Under the pieces are notes generated by a model. The model saw nothing but the letters and a program-made list of their open reading frames with translations. It ran no database searches and was not told the DNA's origin. The position numbers and the translations under genes are program-made. Source: Thermoanaerobaculaceae bacterium (GTDB lineage Bacteria > Acidobacteriota > Thermoanaerobaculia > Thermoanaerobaculales > Thermoanaerobaculaceae). Taken from it: DNA of 47,513 nucleotides. Shown here piece by piece: positions 7,784-16,614 of this stretch (positions within the stretch are counted from its first letter, which is position 1; the number at the start of each line of letters is the position of its first letter). The stretch covers positions 1 to 47,513 of the forward strand of contig JALOLB010000008.1 in NCBI GenBank assembly GCA_025456225.1, written 5' to 3'.

Positions 7784-9829
7784 ATGAGCCACAGAACTCA
7801 TGAGGCCTGCCGTGGACTGTTGATGGCGCTGCTCGGGATCGGTCTCGCCTGTCTGGCGGCAGACGCGGTGGCCGGGCCGTGGCGGAGCATCGGACCGAAC
7901 GGCGGCGACGTCTGGACGATTGCCCTTGCGCCCAGCCAACCGGAGGTGGTCGTGGCCGGCACCGGGTTCGGCGTGTTCCGGTCGGACGACCGGGGCACCA
8001 CCTGGGTGAGTGCCGGGCTCGCCGGCTCCGAGGTCTTCAGCCTCGCGATCCACCCTGACGACCCGGACACCATCCTCGCCGGGAGCGTGCGAGCGATCTT
8101 CCGCAGCACCGACCGGGGCGCGAGCTGGGAGCCCGCCAGGGTGGACATGGCCGTCTATCGGGTGCTCGACATCGCGTTCTCCCCCTCGAACCCGAACGTG
8201 GCCTACGCCGCGACCGACGAGGGCGTGTACGTCAGCGCGGACGGTGGGATGTCGTGGCACGCCTCGGCGGGGTTCTGCGGCGGGTACCGCCGTGGCCTCA
8301 CCTTCTACGTCCTGCCCCACCCAACCGAGCCGCAGACACTCTATGCGACCGGCGCCAGCGCCGGGGTATGCCTCTCCCGGGACGGCGGTGCCACCTGGAC
8401 CCCTCTCGACGGCTCGGGCGGTGCGGGCTGGCGGGCGCGGCCGGTGATGGAACCGGGCCACCCCAACGTGATCCTTGCCATCTCCGACATCGGGGTCGTG
8501 CGCACCCAGGACGGCGGGCAGACCTGGAGCCCCACGGCTGTCGACATCCCGCTCACTGACTGGCAGCGCATCACCAGCCTGGCGTGGCCAGCCAGCGAGC
8601 AGGCCGCCGCCTTCGCCGTGCGGTCTGACGGGCACGTGTTCCGCTCCACCGATCGCGGCTCGAGCTGGACCGACGTCGGTCCCGGTCAGGGAGGAACCTA
8701 CCTGGCCGCCGGGCGGACGGGACGGCTGTTCCTCACAGGCACCGTCGACGGCGTGTTCGTGAGCGACGACAGCGGCGCGAGCTGGCAATCCAGCAGCTCG
8801 GGCCTGACCAACGTCCACGTTGCGGCGGTCGCGGACACCGGCGCCGGCCTCGTCGTCGGGGGCGGAGGCATGGGCGTCTTCTCGAGCCAGGACGGGGGCG
8901 CGACGTGGCGCCTCGGCCGCGACGGCCTGCCATGGAGCGGCGGCTACGAGCGACCGTGGTTCCTTCCCACCCAGCTCCTGCCGAGCCCCTGGCGGCCGGG
9001 CAGCACCCTGGCCGTCACCACGTGGGGCCTGTTCGACTCGACCGACCTCGAGCACTGGGACACCGTGTGGCAGGTCGACTTCCTCGCCGGCCTGGACGTG
9101 ACCGGCGGCGCCCCGCCGGTGGGCTTCGCCGTCCTCGAGCAGCACGACTGGCACAACGGCTGCAGCGACCTGCTCGTCAGCACCGCGGGGGGGAGTGACT
9201 GGACCTCGCCCTGGCCAGCCAACCAGTGTCTGACAAGCGGCATCGTTGGCGTGGCAGCCGACCTCCTGGCTCCCCCCAGGGTCTATCTCGCCCAGAGCGG
9301 GGGCCGCCTGCTTCGCAGCGATGATTCCGGAGTGACGGTGCAGAGCTGCGGCCCGATGGTCCCGCCCGAGACATGGGGTCCCTGGACGTATGCCGTGTCC
9401 ACCCGGGTCGTGGCCGGCGAGCTCTGGGCGTTCACCGAAGCAGGCATCTTCCACAGCGCCGACGGATGTCAAAGCTGGCAGCCTCTCTCGCCGACGCTGA
9501 CCGAAGCGGTGCTCACAGCCGTGCCGCATCCCGACCGGCCGAACCTGGTGTTCGCCGGAGCGCGACAAGGCGTGCTCGTGAGCCACGACAGAGGCGCCAC
9601 GTGGGCGGCTCTGGCCAGCCACCCGGACGTCATCCAGGTGCGGGCGCTCGCGTTCAGCCAGGACGGGCGCACGCTGTATGCCGGCACGGAGGGCCGCGGC
9701 GTGTTCGCCCTCGACCTTGGACCGAGCGCCCCGAAGATCCGACGCCGGCTCTCGCCTCCGGCGGGCACCGCCACCGGTCGGCACCATGACGCCCCACCAC
9801 CGGACCTCACCCGCAGGTCGGCGCGGTAG
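7784..9829 (+). CDS. Secreted Asp-box (BNR/VPS10-like) beta-propeller protein
   Basis: A 681-residue protein with a signal peptide (MALLGIGLACLAADAVAG) followed by about eleven Asp-box repeats of the form SxDxGxTW, e.g. FRSDDRGTTW, FRSTDRGASW, VRTQDGGQTW, FVSDDSGASW and LVSHDRGATW, each preceded by a P..P..V.AGT.xGV strand. These repeats build one or two beta-propellers as in sortilin/VPS10 and sialidase-like proteins. No sialidase RIP motif or arginine triad is seen, so glycosidase activity is not supported. The end (IRRRLSPPAG...) is disordered and lacks a recognised sorting tag. The ATG at 7784 has GGAG 6 nt upstream; an upstream ATG at 7766 is a weaker alternative. A paralogue lies at 24800-26980. 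Confidence 0.85.
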   Translation: MSHRTHEACRGLLMALLGIGLACLAADAVAGPWRSIGPNGGDVWTIALAPSQPEVVVAGTGFGVFRSDDRGTTWVSAGLAGSEVFSLAIHPDDPDTILAGSVRAIFRSTDRGASWEPARVDMAVYRVLDIAFSPSNPNVAYAATDEGVYVSADGGMSWHASAGFCGGYRRGLTFYVLPHPTEPQTLYATGASAGVCLSRDGGATWTPLDGSGGAGWRARPVMEPGHPNVILAISDIGVVRTQDGGQTWSPTAVDIPLTDWQRITSLAWPASEQAAAFAVRSDGHVFRSTDRGSSWTDVGPGQGGTYLAAGRTGRLFLTGTVDGVFVSDDSGASWQSSSSGLTNVHVAAVADTGAGLVVGGGGMGVFSSQDGGATWRLGRDGLPWSGGYERPWFLPTQLLPSPWRPGSTLAVTTWGLFDSTDLEHWDTVWQVDFLAGLDVTGGAPPVGFAVLEQHDWHNGCSDLLVSTAGGSDWTSPWPANQCLTSGIVGVAADLLAPPRVYLAQSGGRLLRSDDSGVTVQSCGPMVPPETWGPWTYAVSTRVVAGELWAFTEAGIFHSADGCQSWQPLSPTLTEAVLTAVPHPDRPNLVFAGARQGVLVSHDRGATWAALASHPDVIQVRALAFSQDGRTLYAGTEGRGVFALDLGPSAPKIRRRLSPPAGTATGRHHDAPPPDLTRRSAR

Positions 9830-9861
9830 CCCCCTGGCTCGCCGCACCGTCTCGGGTTCGA

Positions 9862-11280
9862 TCAGGTCTGCTGCCTTCCGGCTGAGGGACTCGAGGGAAG
9901 TGCACTCGGGCGGAGGAATAGCTCCGCCACCTCGCCGTGGTGGCGCATTGCGGCCGCATCCTCGGCCTGCTCCCGCATGTCTCGCGGCGTGTTCCCGCGG
10001 GCGGCCTTGAGGCCGTAGAAGGCGTTCATCATCAGGCTCATGAGCATGGCGCCGGGGCGCAGGCGCAGCGAGCGGAGGATGCGGCCGAGGGCGAACGGCA
10101 GGGAGAAGGCGCGCCGCCACAGGGCGGTGTGTGAGCGCTTGAGCTCGTCGGCGGTCATCCGGTAGGGGCGGAAGGCGACGTTGTAGCCGTTGTACAGCTC
10201 CCAGCCGCGGCGCGGCAGCAGGCGGCCCTCGGCAGCCAGGGTCGCGTAGAGCGGCGTGCCGGGTAACGGCGTCAGCACCGAGAGGAACGGTACGTCGACG
10301 CCGATCTCCTGGAGGCGGTCCGCCATGTCCACCACGTCGGCCGGCGTGTCGTGGTCGAAGCCGGCGATGAACCCGGCCATCACGCAGATGCCGCGACGGT
10401 GCAGGATCTCGATCGCCTGGCGGTAGTCGCGCACCCGGTTGTGGCGCTTGTTGGCCTCGGCGAGTGCCTCGTTGCCGAACGACTCGATCCCCAGGAAGAC
10501 GCCGATGCAGCCGGACGCCTCCATGAGGTCGAGGAGCTCGGAGTCGTGCACGATGTCGAGGCTGGCCTGGGTGAGCCACCACCGCCTGAGGGGGATCATG
10601 CGGCGCAGCAGCTCCTTGAAGTGGGGCCGGTCCGCGGTGGGGTTGTCATCCCAGAACCACACGAGCTTGCGCTGCCACCAGTGCGGGAAGTGGTCGTACG
10701 CGATGTCGGCGATCACCTCCTCGACCGGGCGCGTCCGGAACCCCGGGTTGACGGCGGGCACCGAGCAGAACGAGCACGAGAAGCGGCAACCCCGGGTGGC
10801 CTGGAGGACGCGCGGCACGAAGAACGACTGCGGTAGAAGGTCGTAGCGCGGCGTGGGCAGGCCGTCAAGCGGTCGCACCTCGCCGACGTAGCGCTGCTGC
10901 AGCCGCCCTCTGGCGGCATCCGCGAGCAGCCCGGCCCACACCGACTCCGCCTCGCCGATGACGACGGCGTCGACGTGGCGCAGGCACTCGTCGGGCGAGA
11001 AGGTGGCGTGCGGCCCGCCTGCCACGACGATCTTGCCGCGGGCGCGCAGCTCCCGGGCGAGGCGGAACGCCTCCGCGGCGAAGCCGGAGAAGAACGACAG
11101 CGCCACGAGGTCCGCGTCGGTGTCGAGACGCACCGGCTCGACCTGCTGGTGCACGACGCGCACCTCGTGCTCCGGCGACGTGAGCGCCGCGAGGTGGATG
11201 CCGGTGATCGGCGGGACGAAGTTCTTCTCGTGCGCGCGGCGGTAGCGCGGCACGTACACGACGACGATGTCGATCCTCAT
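9862..11280 (-). CDS. Radical SAM protein with N-terminal B12-binding-like domain
   Basis: A 472-residue protein. Residues 1-130 form a Rossmann-like cobalamin-binding type domain ([45 protein letters not shown]) but without a DxHxxG histidine motif. The radical SAM core follows with C165, C169 and C172 in the CxxxCxxC arrangement, then GVFLGIESF and the [20 protein letters not shown] stretch typical of this group. The C-terminal part (about 380-472) resembles the DUF4070-type extension of P-methylase/hopanoid methylase relatives (HpnP, BchE-like). Family members methylate or rearrange lipids, tetrapyrroles or antibiotics; the substrate here is unknown. ATG chosen for GGAGGGTGC directly upstream. 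Convergent with the propeller gene. Confidence 0.9.
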   Translation of the reverse strand: MRIDIVVVYVPRYRRAHEKNFVPPITGIHLAALTSPEHEVRVVHQQVEPVRLDTDADLVALSFFSGFAAEAFRLARELRARGKIVVAGGPHATFSPDECLRHVDAVVIGEAESVWAGLLADAARGRLQQRYVGEVRPLDGLPTPRYDLLPQSFFVPRVLQATRGCRFSCSFCSVPAVNPGFRTRPVEEVIADIAYDHFPHWWQRKLVWFWDDNPTADRPHFKELLRRMIPLRRWWLTQASLDIVHDSELLDLMEASGCIGVFLGIESFGNEALAEANKRHNRVRDYRQAIEILHRRGICVMAGFIAGFDHDTPADVVDMADRLQEIGVDVPFLSVLTPLPGTPLYATLAAEGRLLPRRGWELYNGYNVAFRPYRMTADELKRSHTALWRRAFSLPFALGRILRSLRLRPGAMLMSLMMNAFYGLKAARGNTPRDMREQAEDAAAMRHHGEVAELFLRPSALPSSPSAGRQQT

Positions 11281-11392
11281 GCACCCTCCGAGTGGGTCAT
11301 CCCCATGCCGTGAAGGTGCGGGCCGTGTGTGGTCCCCTGATGGAGCGATCGTGCAGCGGAGGTGGATCGATCGAGGAGAACCGGGGCGCGAC

Positions 11393-12937
11393 TCACCGAC
11401 CCGCCGGCCCCGCCTCCAGCTCCCCGATGTCCCGTTCCTCGAGCTGCCAGGAGCCCGGTGCCCCACCGGGGGCGATGCGCCACAGGCGCTGCGCCAGCCG
11501 GGCGAGGAAGCGTCCGTCGTGGCTCACGAGCAGCAGCGCGGCGGCACAGCCGGCGAGCGCCTCCTCCAGGCACTCGACCGATGGCAGGTCGAGGTGGTTC
11601 GTGGGCTCGTCGAGCACGATGAGGTAGGGCTCCGACTCGATGCACGACGCCAGCAGCAGCTTGCGGACCTCGCCGGGGCTCGGCTCCTCGCTCTGCAGCA
11701 GGCGGGCGGGGTCGGAGCCGAGGCGGCGCACGAGGGTCATCGCACGGCCCAGGCGGGCGTGGGGCAGCGCGCGGAAGCCCAGCAGGACCTCCCGCGAGCG
11801 TGTGCGGTCGACCTCTTGCGGGATGTAGGCGACCCGCTCGTCGGGGAGCTTGAGCCCGGCCACGATCCGTTCGACGAGGGTGCTCTTCCCGCTGCCGTTG
11901 GGGCCGACGAGCCCGACACGCTCTCCGGGTCCGACGACGAGTGCTGGCACGCGGAGGCTGTGCTCCCTCCCCAGCGGCACGGCGCACGCAGGGATGACGG
12001 CCAGGTGACGACGCTGGCCACGCAGGCCGGGCATGACAACACCGAGCGCGTGCTGCCGGGTGACGACGATCTCGTCCCTCCTCGCAGTGGCCCGGGCAAG
12101 GCGCCCGTCGAGCTGCCGAAGCCTCCGCCCGCTCTTGCCGTCGGACACGCGTGCGGCGTCGACCCGAGCCCTGGCGTCGTGGTCCCGGGCGGCGACGCCA
12201 CGCTTCGATCGCTGGCGTTCCCCTCGCGCGGTCTGCTCGCGCCGGCGCGCCGCCTCGTCCACCAGCAGCTCAAGCGCCCGGTCGGCGCGGTCGCGCTCGC
12301 GGCGGGTCGTCTCCCGGTCGAGGCGCTGCTGGTGGGCGCCCCGCGAGTACCCGCCGGGCCGGAGCACCGCGCGGTGCGGCTCCATGAACACGCACTGACG
12401 GCAGAGCCCGTCAAGCAGCTCGCGGTCGTGGCTCACGAGCAGCCCGATGCCGCTGAAGCTCGCAAGCGCGTCCTGCAACCATGCCCGGGTCCCGCGGTCG
12501 ACGTGGTTGCTGGGCTCGTCGAGGGCCAGCACCTCGGGGCCCAGCCACAGCGCCACCGCGACCTGCGCCCGCTTGCGCTCGCCGTGGCTGAGAGTGCCCC
12601 ATCGGCCCGCCCAGTCCGGGGCCAGGCCGAGCAGGGTCCGCAGGCGCCGCGCCTCGGCGTCCGCGGCCTGCAGCATCGCACCGAGCTGCGCCGGCGGGGT
12701 ATCAGTCCGCTGCTCGCAGTACAGCCCCTGCCTGCCGCCCCCGATGCGGCCCGACGCGGGATCGAGCTCGCCGACGGCGAGCCGCAGCAGCGTCGTCTTG
12801 CCACACCCGTTCGCGCCCACGATCCCGGTCCACCCGCGGGGGATCGTCAGGCACAGGTCGCACACTGCGGGCGCAGCGGCGCCGCCGTAGGTGAACGTGA
12901 CATTGCGGAAGCAGAGAAAGGTGCGTCGGTGTGCCAT
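11393..12937 (-). CDS. ABC-F family ATPase
   Basis: A 514-residue protein with two ABC ATPase domains and no membrane segment. Domain 1: Walker [10 protein letters not shown], signature LSHGERKR, Walker [12 protein letters not shown]. Domain 2: Walker [10 protein letters not shown], signature PSPGEVRK (degenerate compared with LSGGE), Walker [13 protein letters not shown] and switch VSHDGRFL. An arginine-rich linker (about 215-300) joins them. ABC-F proteins act on the ribosome; some protect it from antibiotics. The short length and divergence from EttA (present at 39797) suggest a specialised or resistance-type member rather than a housekeeping one, but the subfamily is not identifiable by eye. 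ATG chosen at [13 protein letters not shown]; a GAGG lies 8 nt upstream. Confidence 0.85.
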   Translation of the reverse strand: MAHRRTFLCFRNVTFTYGGAAAPAVCDLCLTIPRGWTGIVGANGCGKTTLLRLAVGELDPASGRIGGGRQGLYCEQRTDTPPAQLGAMLQAADAEARRLRTLLGLAPDWAGRWGTLSHGERKRAQVAVALWLGPEVLALDEPSNHVDRGTRAWLQDALASFSGIGLLVSHDRELLDGLCRQCVFMEPHRAVLRPGGYSRGAHQQRLDRETTRRERDRADRALELLVDEAARRREQTARGERQRSKRGVAARDHDARARVDAARVSDGKSGRRLRQLDGRLARATARRDEIVVTRQHALGVVMPGLRGQRRHLAVIPACAVPLGREHSLRVPALVVGPGERVGLVGPNGSGKSTLVERIVAGLKLPDERVAYIPQEVDRTRSREVLLGFRALPHARLGRAMTLVRRLGSDPARLLQSEEPSPGEVRKLLLASCIESEPYLIVLDEPTNHLDLPSVECLEEALAGCAAALLLVSHDGRFLARLAQRLWRIAPGGAPGSWQLEERDIGELEAGPAGR

Positions 12938-13186
12938 GGCAAACCTCGTCCGGTTCCCCCGGGGGGATCCGCAGACGCGCCAAGGCGAATGCCTGCCAGT
13001 CGGATTCGAGACGGTGCCATGCGCGCGATCCACGGCCTTCCACGGGACATCTCCAGCACACGGGGTGCTGCGTCAATGAGCGTGGGGTCCAGATCTAGCT
13101 TCGCAACGGCATGCTCCCTGCGTCGTGGAGTATAGCTCGACCCTCGAGTACCTCAAGGACCGACTCGGCGGGTACACTCTGGGGGC

Positions 13187-14629
13187 GTGAAGAACGAGCG
13201 GCTGTTCGCGATCGTCAACCACCTGCTGACCCGGGGGCGCACCGGGGCGCGGGAGCTGGCGGTGCGCTTCGAGGTGTCCGAGCGGACCATCTACCGCGAC
13301 ATGGGCAGCCTGTCCGTAAGCGGCGTGCCGGTGGTCGCGGTGGCCGGCGCGGGCGGCGGGTTCGAGATCGAGGAGGGGTTCCGCATCGACCGCAGCTTCC
13401 TCACCGGGGAGGAGCTCGCGGACCTCACGGGGACGCTGGGCGGGTTCGTCGAGGCGCTCAAGAGCCGCCGGCTCGAGCGCTCGCTCGCGAAGCTCCAGGG
13501 GCTCGGGGCGCGGAGGAAGCGCCTTGCGACGCTCCCGGGGGGACGCCGCACGAGCGGCAGCCAGGGCGCCCGGGACGGCCCGGCGGCGCAGGTCGGGGCA
13601 GACCCGGCACGCCCAGGCGACACTCCGGCGCCGCCGCTCGTGGTGACGCTGACACCCTGGGGCGGCCGCTCCGCGGACTCCGGGACGGTCGAGCTGCTGC
13701 GCGAGGCCGTGGCGGCGCGCCACCCGGTCGCACTCGTGTACCGGGACCAGCGCGGCGCGGTCACCGAGCGGGTGGTCGAGCCGTTCACGATGGTGCTCGG
13801 GGGCGCCGTCTGGTACCTCCACGCCTGGTGCCGGATGCGCAGCATGTTCCGGCTCTTCCGGGTCTCCAGGATCGCCGAGGCCCGGCCGCTCGCGGAGATC
13901 TTCGACCCGTGGCTGCGGGCGCCGGTCCCCGAGCCGTTCGTGTGGTCGTCGGACGAGCCGGTCGTCGACGTCGTGCTGGAGGTCAGCCCGGCCCGGCTGC
14001 CGGGTGTCCAGGAGGCGCTGGACCACGCCACGGTGGCCGTGGGAGCCGACGGCTCGGCCCGGGTCTCCTTCCACTCGCCCGCGGGCGACTGGCTCGAGGG
14101 CTACGTCCTGTCGCTGGGTCCCGGGGTCACGGTGGTCGCACCGGATGAGCTCCGCGAGGCGGTGCGCCAGGCCGCGATCGCGGTGGCGATGGCGAACCGG
14201 CCGCGGCTCCAAACCCTGACACACCCTGTCAGGGTTGGCCAGGCATCCTCTCGGCCCATGGAGGATCCCATGACCGAGACGATGACGGCCCAGTGCGGAA
14301 TCGACTGCAGCGGCTGCCCGGCGAGGATCGCGTTCGTCAAGGACGACCCGGAGCTGCGCCGGCGCACGGCCCAGGAGTGGTCCGAGAAGTACACCGTCAG
14401 CATCAAGCCGGAGGACGTGTTCTGCTCCGGGTGCCGGGTCGAGGGCCTGCCCAAGATCGGCCACTGCGGGGTGTGCGAGGTCCGCACCTGCGGCCGCGAG
14501 CGCGGCGTCGCCAACTGCGGCGAGTGCGCCGACTACCCGAGCTGCGCGACGATCGCCGGCTACATGCAGTTCATCCCCGACGCGAAGGCGAGGCTCGACG
14601 CGATTCACGCCCGCAGCACCGGCCACTGA
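13187..14629 (+). CDS. YafY-like WYL transcriptional regulator, open in frame through a DUF3795 protein
   Basis: Residues 1-60 are an HTH_11 DNA-binding domain (LFAIVNHLLTRGRTGARELA, VSERTIYRDMGSLSVSGVPV). After a proline-rich linker, residues about 165-240 are the WYL domain (PVALVYRDQRG, GGAVWYLHAWCR, FRLFRVSRI) and about 255-340 the WCX extension. Such regulators bind a small ligand and control nearby genes. A normal member would end near residue 345 (AVAMANRPRLQ), but no stop occurs: the frame passes through a perfect 10-bp inverted repeat and into a complete DUF3795 domain. A separate start with its own ribosome binding site exists for that part (14270). Stop loss between two adjacent genes, or a recent fusion, are both possible. 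GTG at 13187; a TACACT hexamer lies 11 nt upstream. Confidence 0.85.
   Translation: MKNERLFAIVNHLLTRGRTGARELAVRFEVSERTIYRDMGSLSVSGVPVVAVAGAGGGFEIEEGFRIDRSFLTGEELADLTGTLGGFVEALKSRRLERSLAKLQGLGARRKRLATLPGGRRTSGSQGARDGPAAQVGADPARPGDTPAPPLVVTLTPWGGRSADSGTVELLREAVAARHPVALVYRDQRGAVTERVVEPFTMVLGGAVWYLHAWCRMRSMFRLFRVSRIAEARPLAEIFDPWLRAPVPEPFVWSSDEPVVDVVLEVSPARLPGVQEALDHATVAVGADGSARVSFHSPAGDWLEGYVLSLGPGVTVVAPDELREAVRQAAIAVAMANRPRLQTLTHPVRVGQASSRPMEDPMTETMTAQCGIDCSGCPARIAFVKDDPELRRRTAQEWSEKYTVSIKPEDVFCSGCRVEGLPKIGHCGVCEVRTCGRERGVANCGECADYPSCATIAGYMQFIPDAKARLDAIHARSTGH
14212..14236. promoter_or_regulatory. Perfect inverted repeat, candidate WYL operator
   Basis: AACCCTGACA (14212-14221) and TGTCAGGGTT (14227-14236) form a perfect 10-bp inverted repeat around a 5-bp centre. 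It lies 34 bp before the DUF3795 start. Inverted repeats with a CTGACA/TGTCAG core are what I would expect for YafY-type WYL regulators acting on a downstream gene; its presence inside an open reading frame supports the view that this stretch was originally intergenic. Confidence 0.6.
14270..14629 (+). CDS. DUF3795 cysteine-rich protein (alternative separate gene)
   Basis: A 119-residue cysteine-rich protein starting MTETMTAQCGIDCSGCPARI. CGIDCSGCPA, FCSGCRVEG, HCGVCEVRTC and NCGECADYPSC give paired cysteines that probably bind zinc or an iron-sulfur cluster; this is the DUF3795 signature, usually 100-130 residues and free-standing. The ATG at 14270 is preceded by GGAGG (14260-14264) at good spacing, and a candidate operator lies just upstream, so independent expression is likely even though the frame is continuous with the WYL regulator. 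Function of the family is unknown. Confidence 0.7.
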   Translation: MTETMTAQCGIDCSGCPARIAFVKDDPELRRRTAQEWSEKYTVSIKPEDVFCSGCRVEGLPKIGHCGVCEVRTCGRERGVANCGECADYPSCATIAGYMQFIPDAKARLDAIHARSTGH

Positions 14630-14818
14630 GCGCGTCACGACCCAGTCCACGCCACGGCCGGGAGCCGGTGTAGCCGCCGGCCCCCGGTCATTGCCTCGCC
14701 CCCACGACCCGGGCTACCGTGGCGCCACCATGGATCACTGGGCGCGTGATTTCGGCAGGATCTCCTCGGCCAAGGCCGGCCGGGATGAGAGGGCGGCAGC
14801 GCAGCGGAGCGAAGGGCC

Positions 14819-16186
14819 ATGATCGAGGCCCTGTGGCTGGCGGGCGCCCTCCTCGCTGCGGCAGGCCTGACCACGCTGCACCTGCGCCTCGTGAGGGAGC
14901 GCGCGGTAGCCTGGGACGAGGCCGGACGGCTGCTCGGGCTTCCGGCCGGCTCCGGCACGGCCGACGTCTGGGGTGGTGCAAGCCTGACAGGAGAGGTCGA
15001 CGGGCTCGGGCTCGAGATTCAGGCTCTCCGAGGCGAGAAGAACCCCCGGCGCCTCCGGCTCGTCGTCGACGGTCGCGGGCGGATCCCACACCGGATCGTG
15101 CTCCGATCCGAGAACCTCGCCTCGGCGATCGCGAAGTCCCTGGGTGAGCATGACGTGGAGACCGGGGACGAGGACTTCGACCGGGCGGTGCTGGTCGAGG
15201 GCAACCCGGTGCTCCTGTCGGCGCTGCTCGACGTCGACACCCGCCGGAGGCTGCGCTGGCTGGTCGGGGTGGGGCTCCGGGTGGAGGGTGGACGCGTCGT
15301 CCTGGGACACGACGCGTACACGGACGACTCACGATCGCTCGCCAGCCGGGCCACGGAGCTGCTGGAGCTGGCCGGCCGCCTGGTCGAGCCTCCGGGGCTC
15401 GTCAACCTGCTCGCCCACAACGCCTGCCAGGACCCACTGCGGGGCGTGCGATGGCTCTGCTTCCAGCGCCTGATCGAGCGCTTTCCCCGCCACGAGGCGA
15501 CGCTGGCCACGGCCCGCGAGCTCCTTCGCGATGCAAACCGGGAGGTGCAGCTCGCGGCCGCCCGGCACCTCGGTGAGGAGGGCATCCCGACTCTCATGGA
15601 GCTGACGGATCTGGCGGGGTCTGACGACTACCTCGCCGCCATGGCCGTCGCGGCACTGGGCGCAAAGCTCCCCCTCGAGCGAGCCACCCGCCTGCTCGAG
15701 GTCGCGTACGCGCGCCGCAGCATGGGCCTCGCCGGCGCGGTCGTCGAGGCGCTGGGCGCGACCGGGAGCGCCACGGCCGCGAGCTGGCTGACCCAGATCC
15801 TGCGCGGCGGGAACGGGGAGCTGGCGATGCTCGCAGCGCGCGCGCTCGGGACCAACATCAAGCTGGCAGCCGAGCCCGCCCTGTGCGCTGTGCTGTCGCA
15901 CCCCGAGCCCGAGCGGCGCCTCGCGGCCGCGGAGGCTCTCGGCTCGGTGGGCACCACGGCTTCGATTCCCCTGCTCCGGGCTCTGTCCGAGGCCGGCGCA
16001 TCCAACCACGAGCTGCGGCAGGCGGCCGTCGCGGCCATTGCGGCGATCCAGGAGCGCCTGACCGGCGCCGCGCCGGGCCAGCTCGCCGTGGCGGACCGCG
16101 AGGCGGGCGAGCTCGCCCTGGCGTCCGGCAGCAACGGCGACCTGAGCCTCGCGGACGCTCGCCCGACACCGGAGGTCGAGACCTGA
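14819..16186 (+). CDS. Membrane-anchored HEAT-repeat protein
   Basis: A 455-residue protein. The N-terminal MIEALWLAGALLAAAGLTTL is a single membrane anchor; residues about 25-160 are a mixed alpha/beta domain (LGLEIQALRGEK, RIPHRIVLRSENLASAI) similar in style to DUF3137-like cytoplasmic domains; residues about 180-425 are helical pairs of the HEAT/armadillo type (VRWLCFQRLIERFPRHEATL, REVQLAAARHLGEEGIPTLM, AMLAARALGTN, ERRLAAAEALGSVGTTASIP). A low-complexity acidic tail follows. HEAT arrays bind proteins, so a scaffold role at the membrane is likely (inference). AGCGAAGGGCC before the ATG is a weak ribosome binding site. Confidence 0.75.
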   Translation: MIEALWLAGALLAAAGLTTLHLRLVRERAVAWDEAGRLLGLPAGSGTADVWGGASLTGEVDGLGLEIQALRGEKNPRRLRLVVDGRGRIPHRIVLRSENLASAIAKSLGEHDVETGDEDFDRAVLVEGNPVLLSALLDVDTRRRLRWLVGVGLRVEGGRVVLGHDAYTDDSRSLASRATELLELAGRLVEPPGLVNLLAHNACQDPLRGVRWLCFQRLIERFPRHEATLATARELLRDANREVQLAAARHLGEEGIPTLMELTDLAGSDDYLAAMAVAALGAKLPLERATRLLEVAYARRSMGLAGAVVEALGATGSATAASWLTQILRGGNGELAMLAARALGTNIKLAAEPALCAVLSHPEPERRLAAAEALGSVGTTASIPLLRALSEAGASNHELRQAAVAAIAAIQERLTGAAPGQLAVADREAGELALASGSNGDLSLADARPTPEVET

Positions 16187-16614
16187 GAGGGTATGAACCA
16201 GTGACGCGAGGATGCTCGGGGCGCCGATCGTGACCGCTGGCAGCGTGGAGGTGGACGTGGACGTGGACGTGGACGTGGACGAAAGTGCTGCGAGCCTGAC
16301 GTTCACCGCACGGCCGTCACCGCAATACTTCATGCGACAACTACTTGCCCTACAGCGCTCCCTCTCAAGGGACCGGGTTCACGTCCACGACCACGTCCAC
16401 GACCACGTCCTCGTCCAGGGTAACGCCCTGAGGGTGTTCGGGCCTGACCGATCGCTCTCTCGCGATTTCCTCACACGCTCGGATGCCTCGCACGCCGACC
16501 GCGGACCGCCTGCGCAACGCCCATGATGCGCCTCGACACGGGCACATTCCAGGTGGGTCCGCCTTTGATCGGCGTCTATACTCGCATGGGTTGTCGGGGG
16601 ACAGGAGCGGCGCC
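16187..16614. other. Intergenic region carrying a GTGGAC inverted array
   Basis: No gene is seen in these 428 bp. Most of the left half is the inverted hexamer array described separately (16245-16418). The right half has no clear hairpin or gene; the open frame running into the next membrane protein has no ribosome binding site before 16615. Confidence 0.5.
16245..16418. repeat. Inverted GTGGAC hexamer array, copy 1
   Basis: Left arm: one GTGGAG and five GTGGAC units in tandem (16245-16280). Right arm: CACGTC/CACGAC units (16380-16418), which are the reverse complement of GTGGTC/GTGGAC hexamers. The 99-bp centre shows no gene. The two arms could pair into a long hairpin. Similar structures occur at 30653-30791 and 34558-34741. 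Confidence 0.85.

Noticed and set aside
7712-10582. A 956-residue open frame antisense to the Asp-box gene
   Set aside because: Arginine/proline/glycine-rich shadow translation typical of GC-rich antisense frames; the plus strand holds a clear repeat protein, and the other end overlaps the real radical SAM gene out of frame.
16245-16418. CRISPR array
   Set aside because: The units are 6 bp, directly adjacent without spacers, and inverted across a centre; no cas genes are present.
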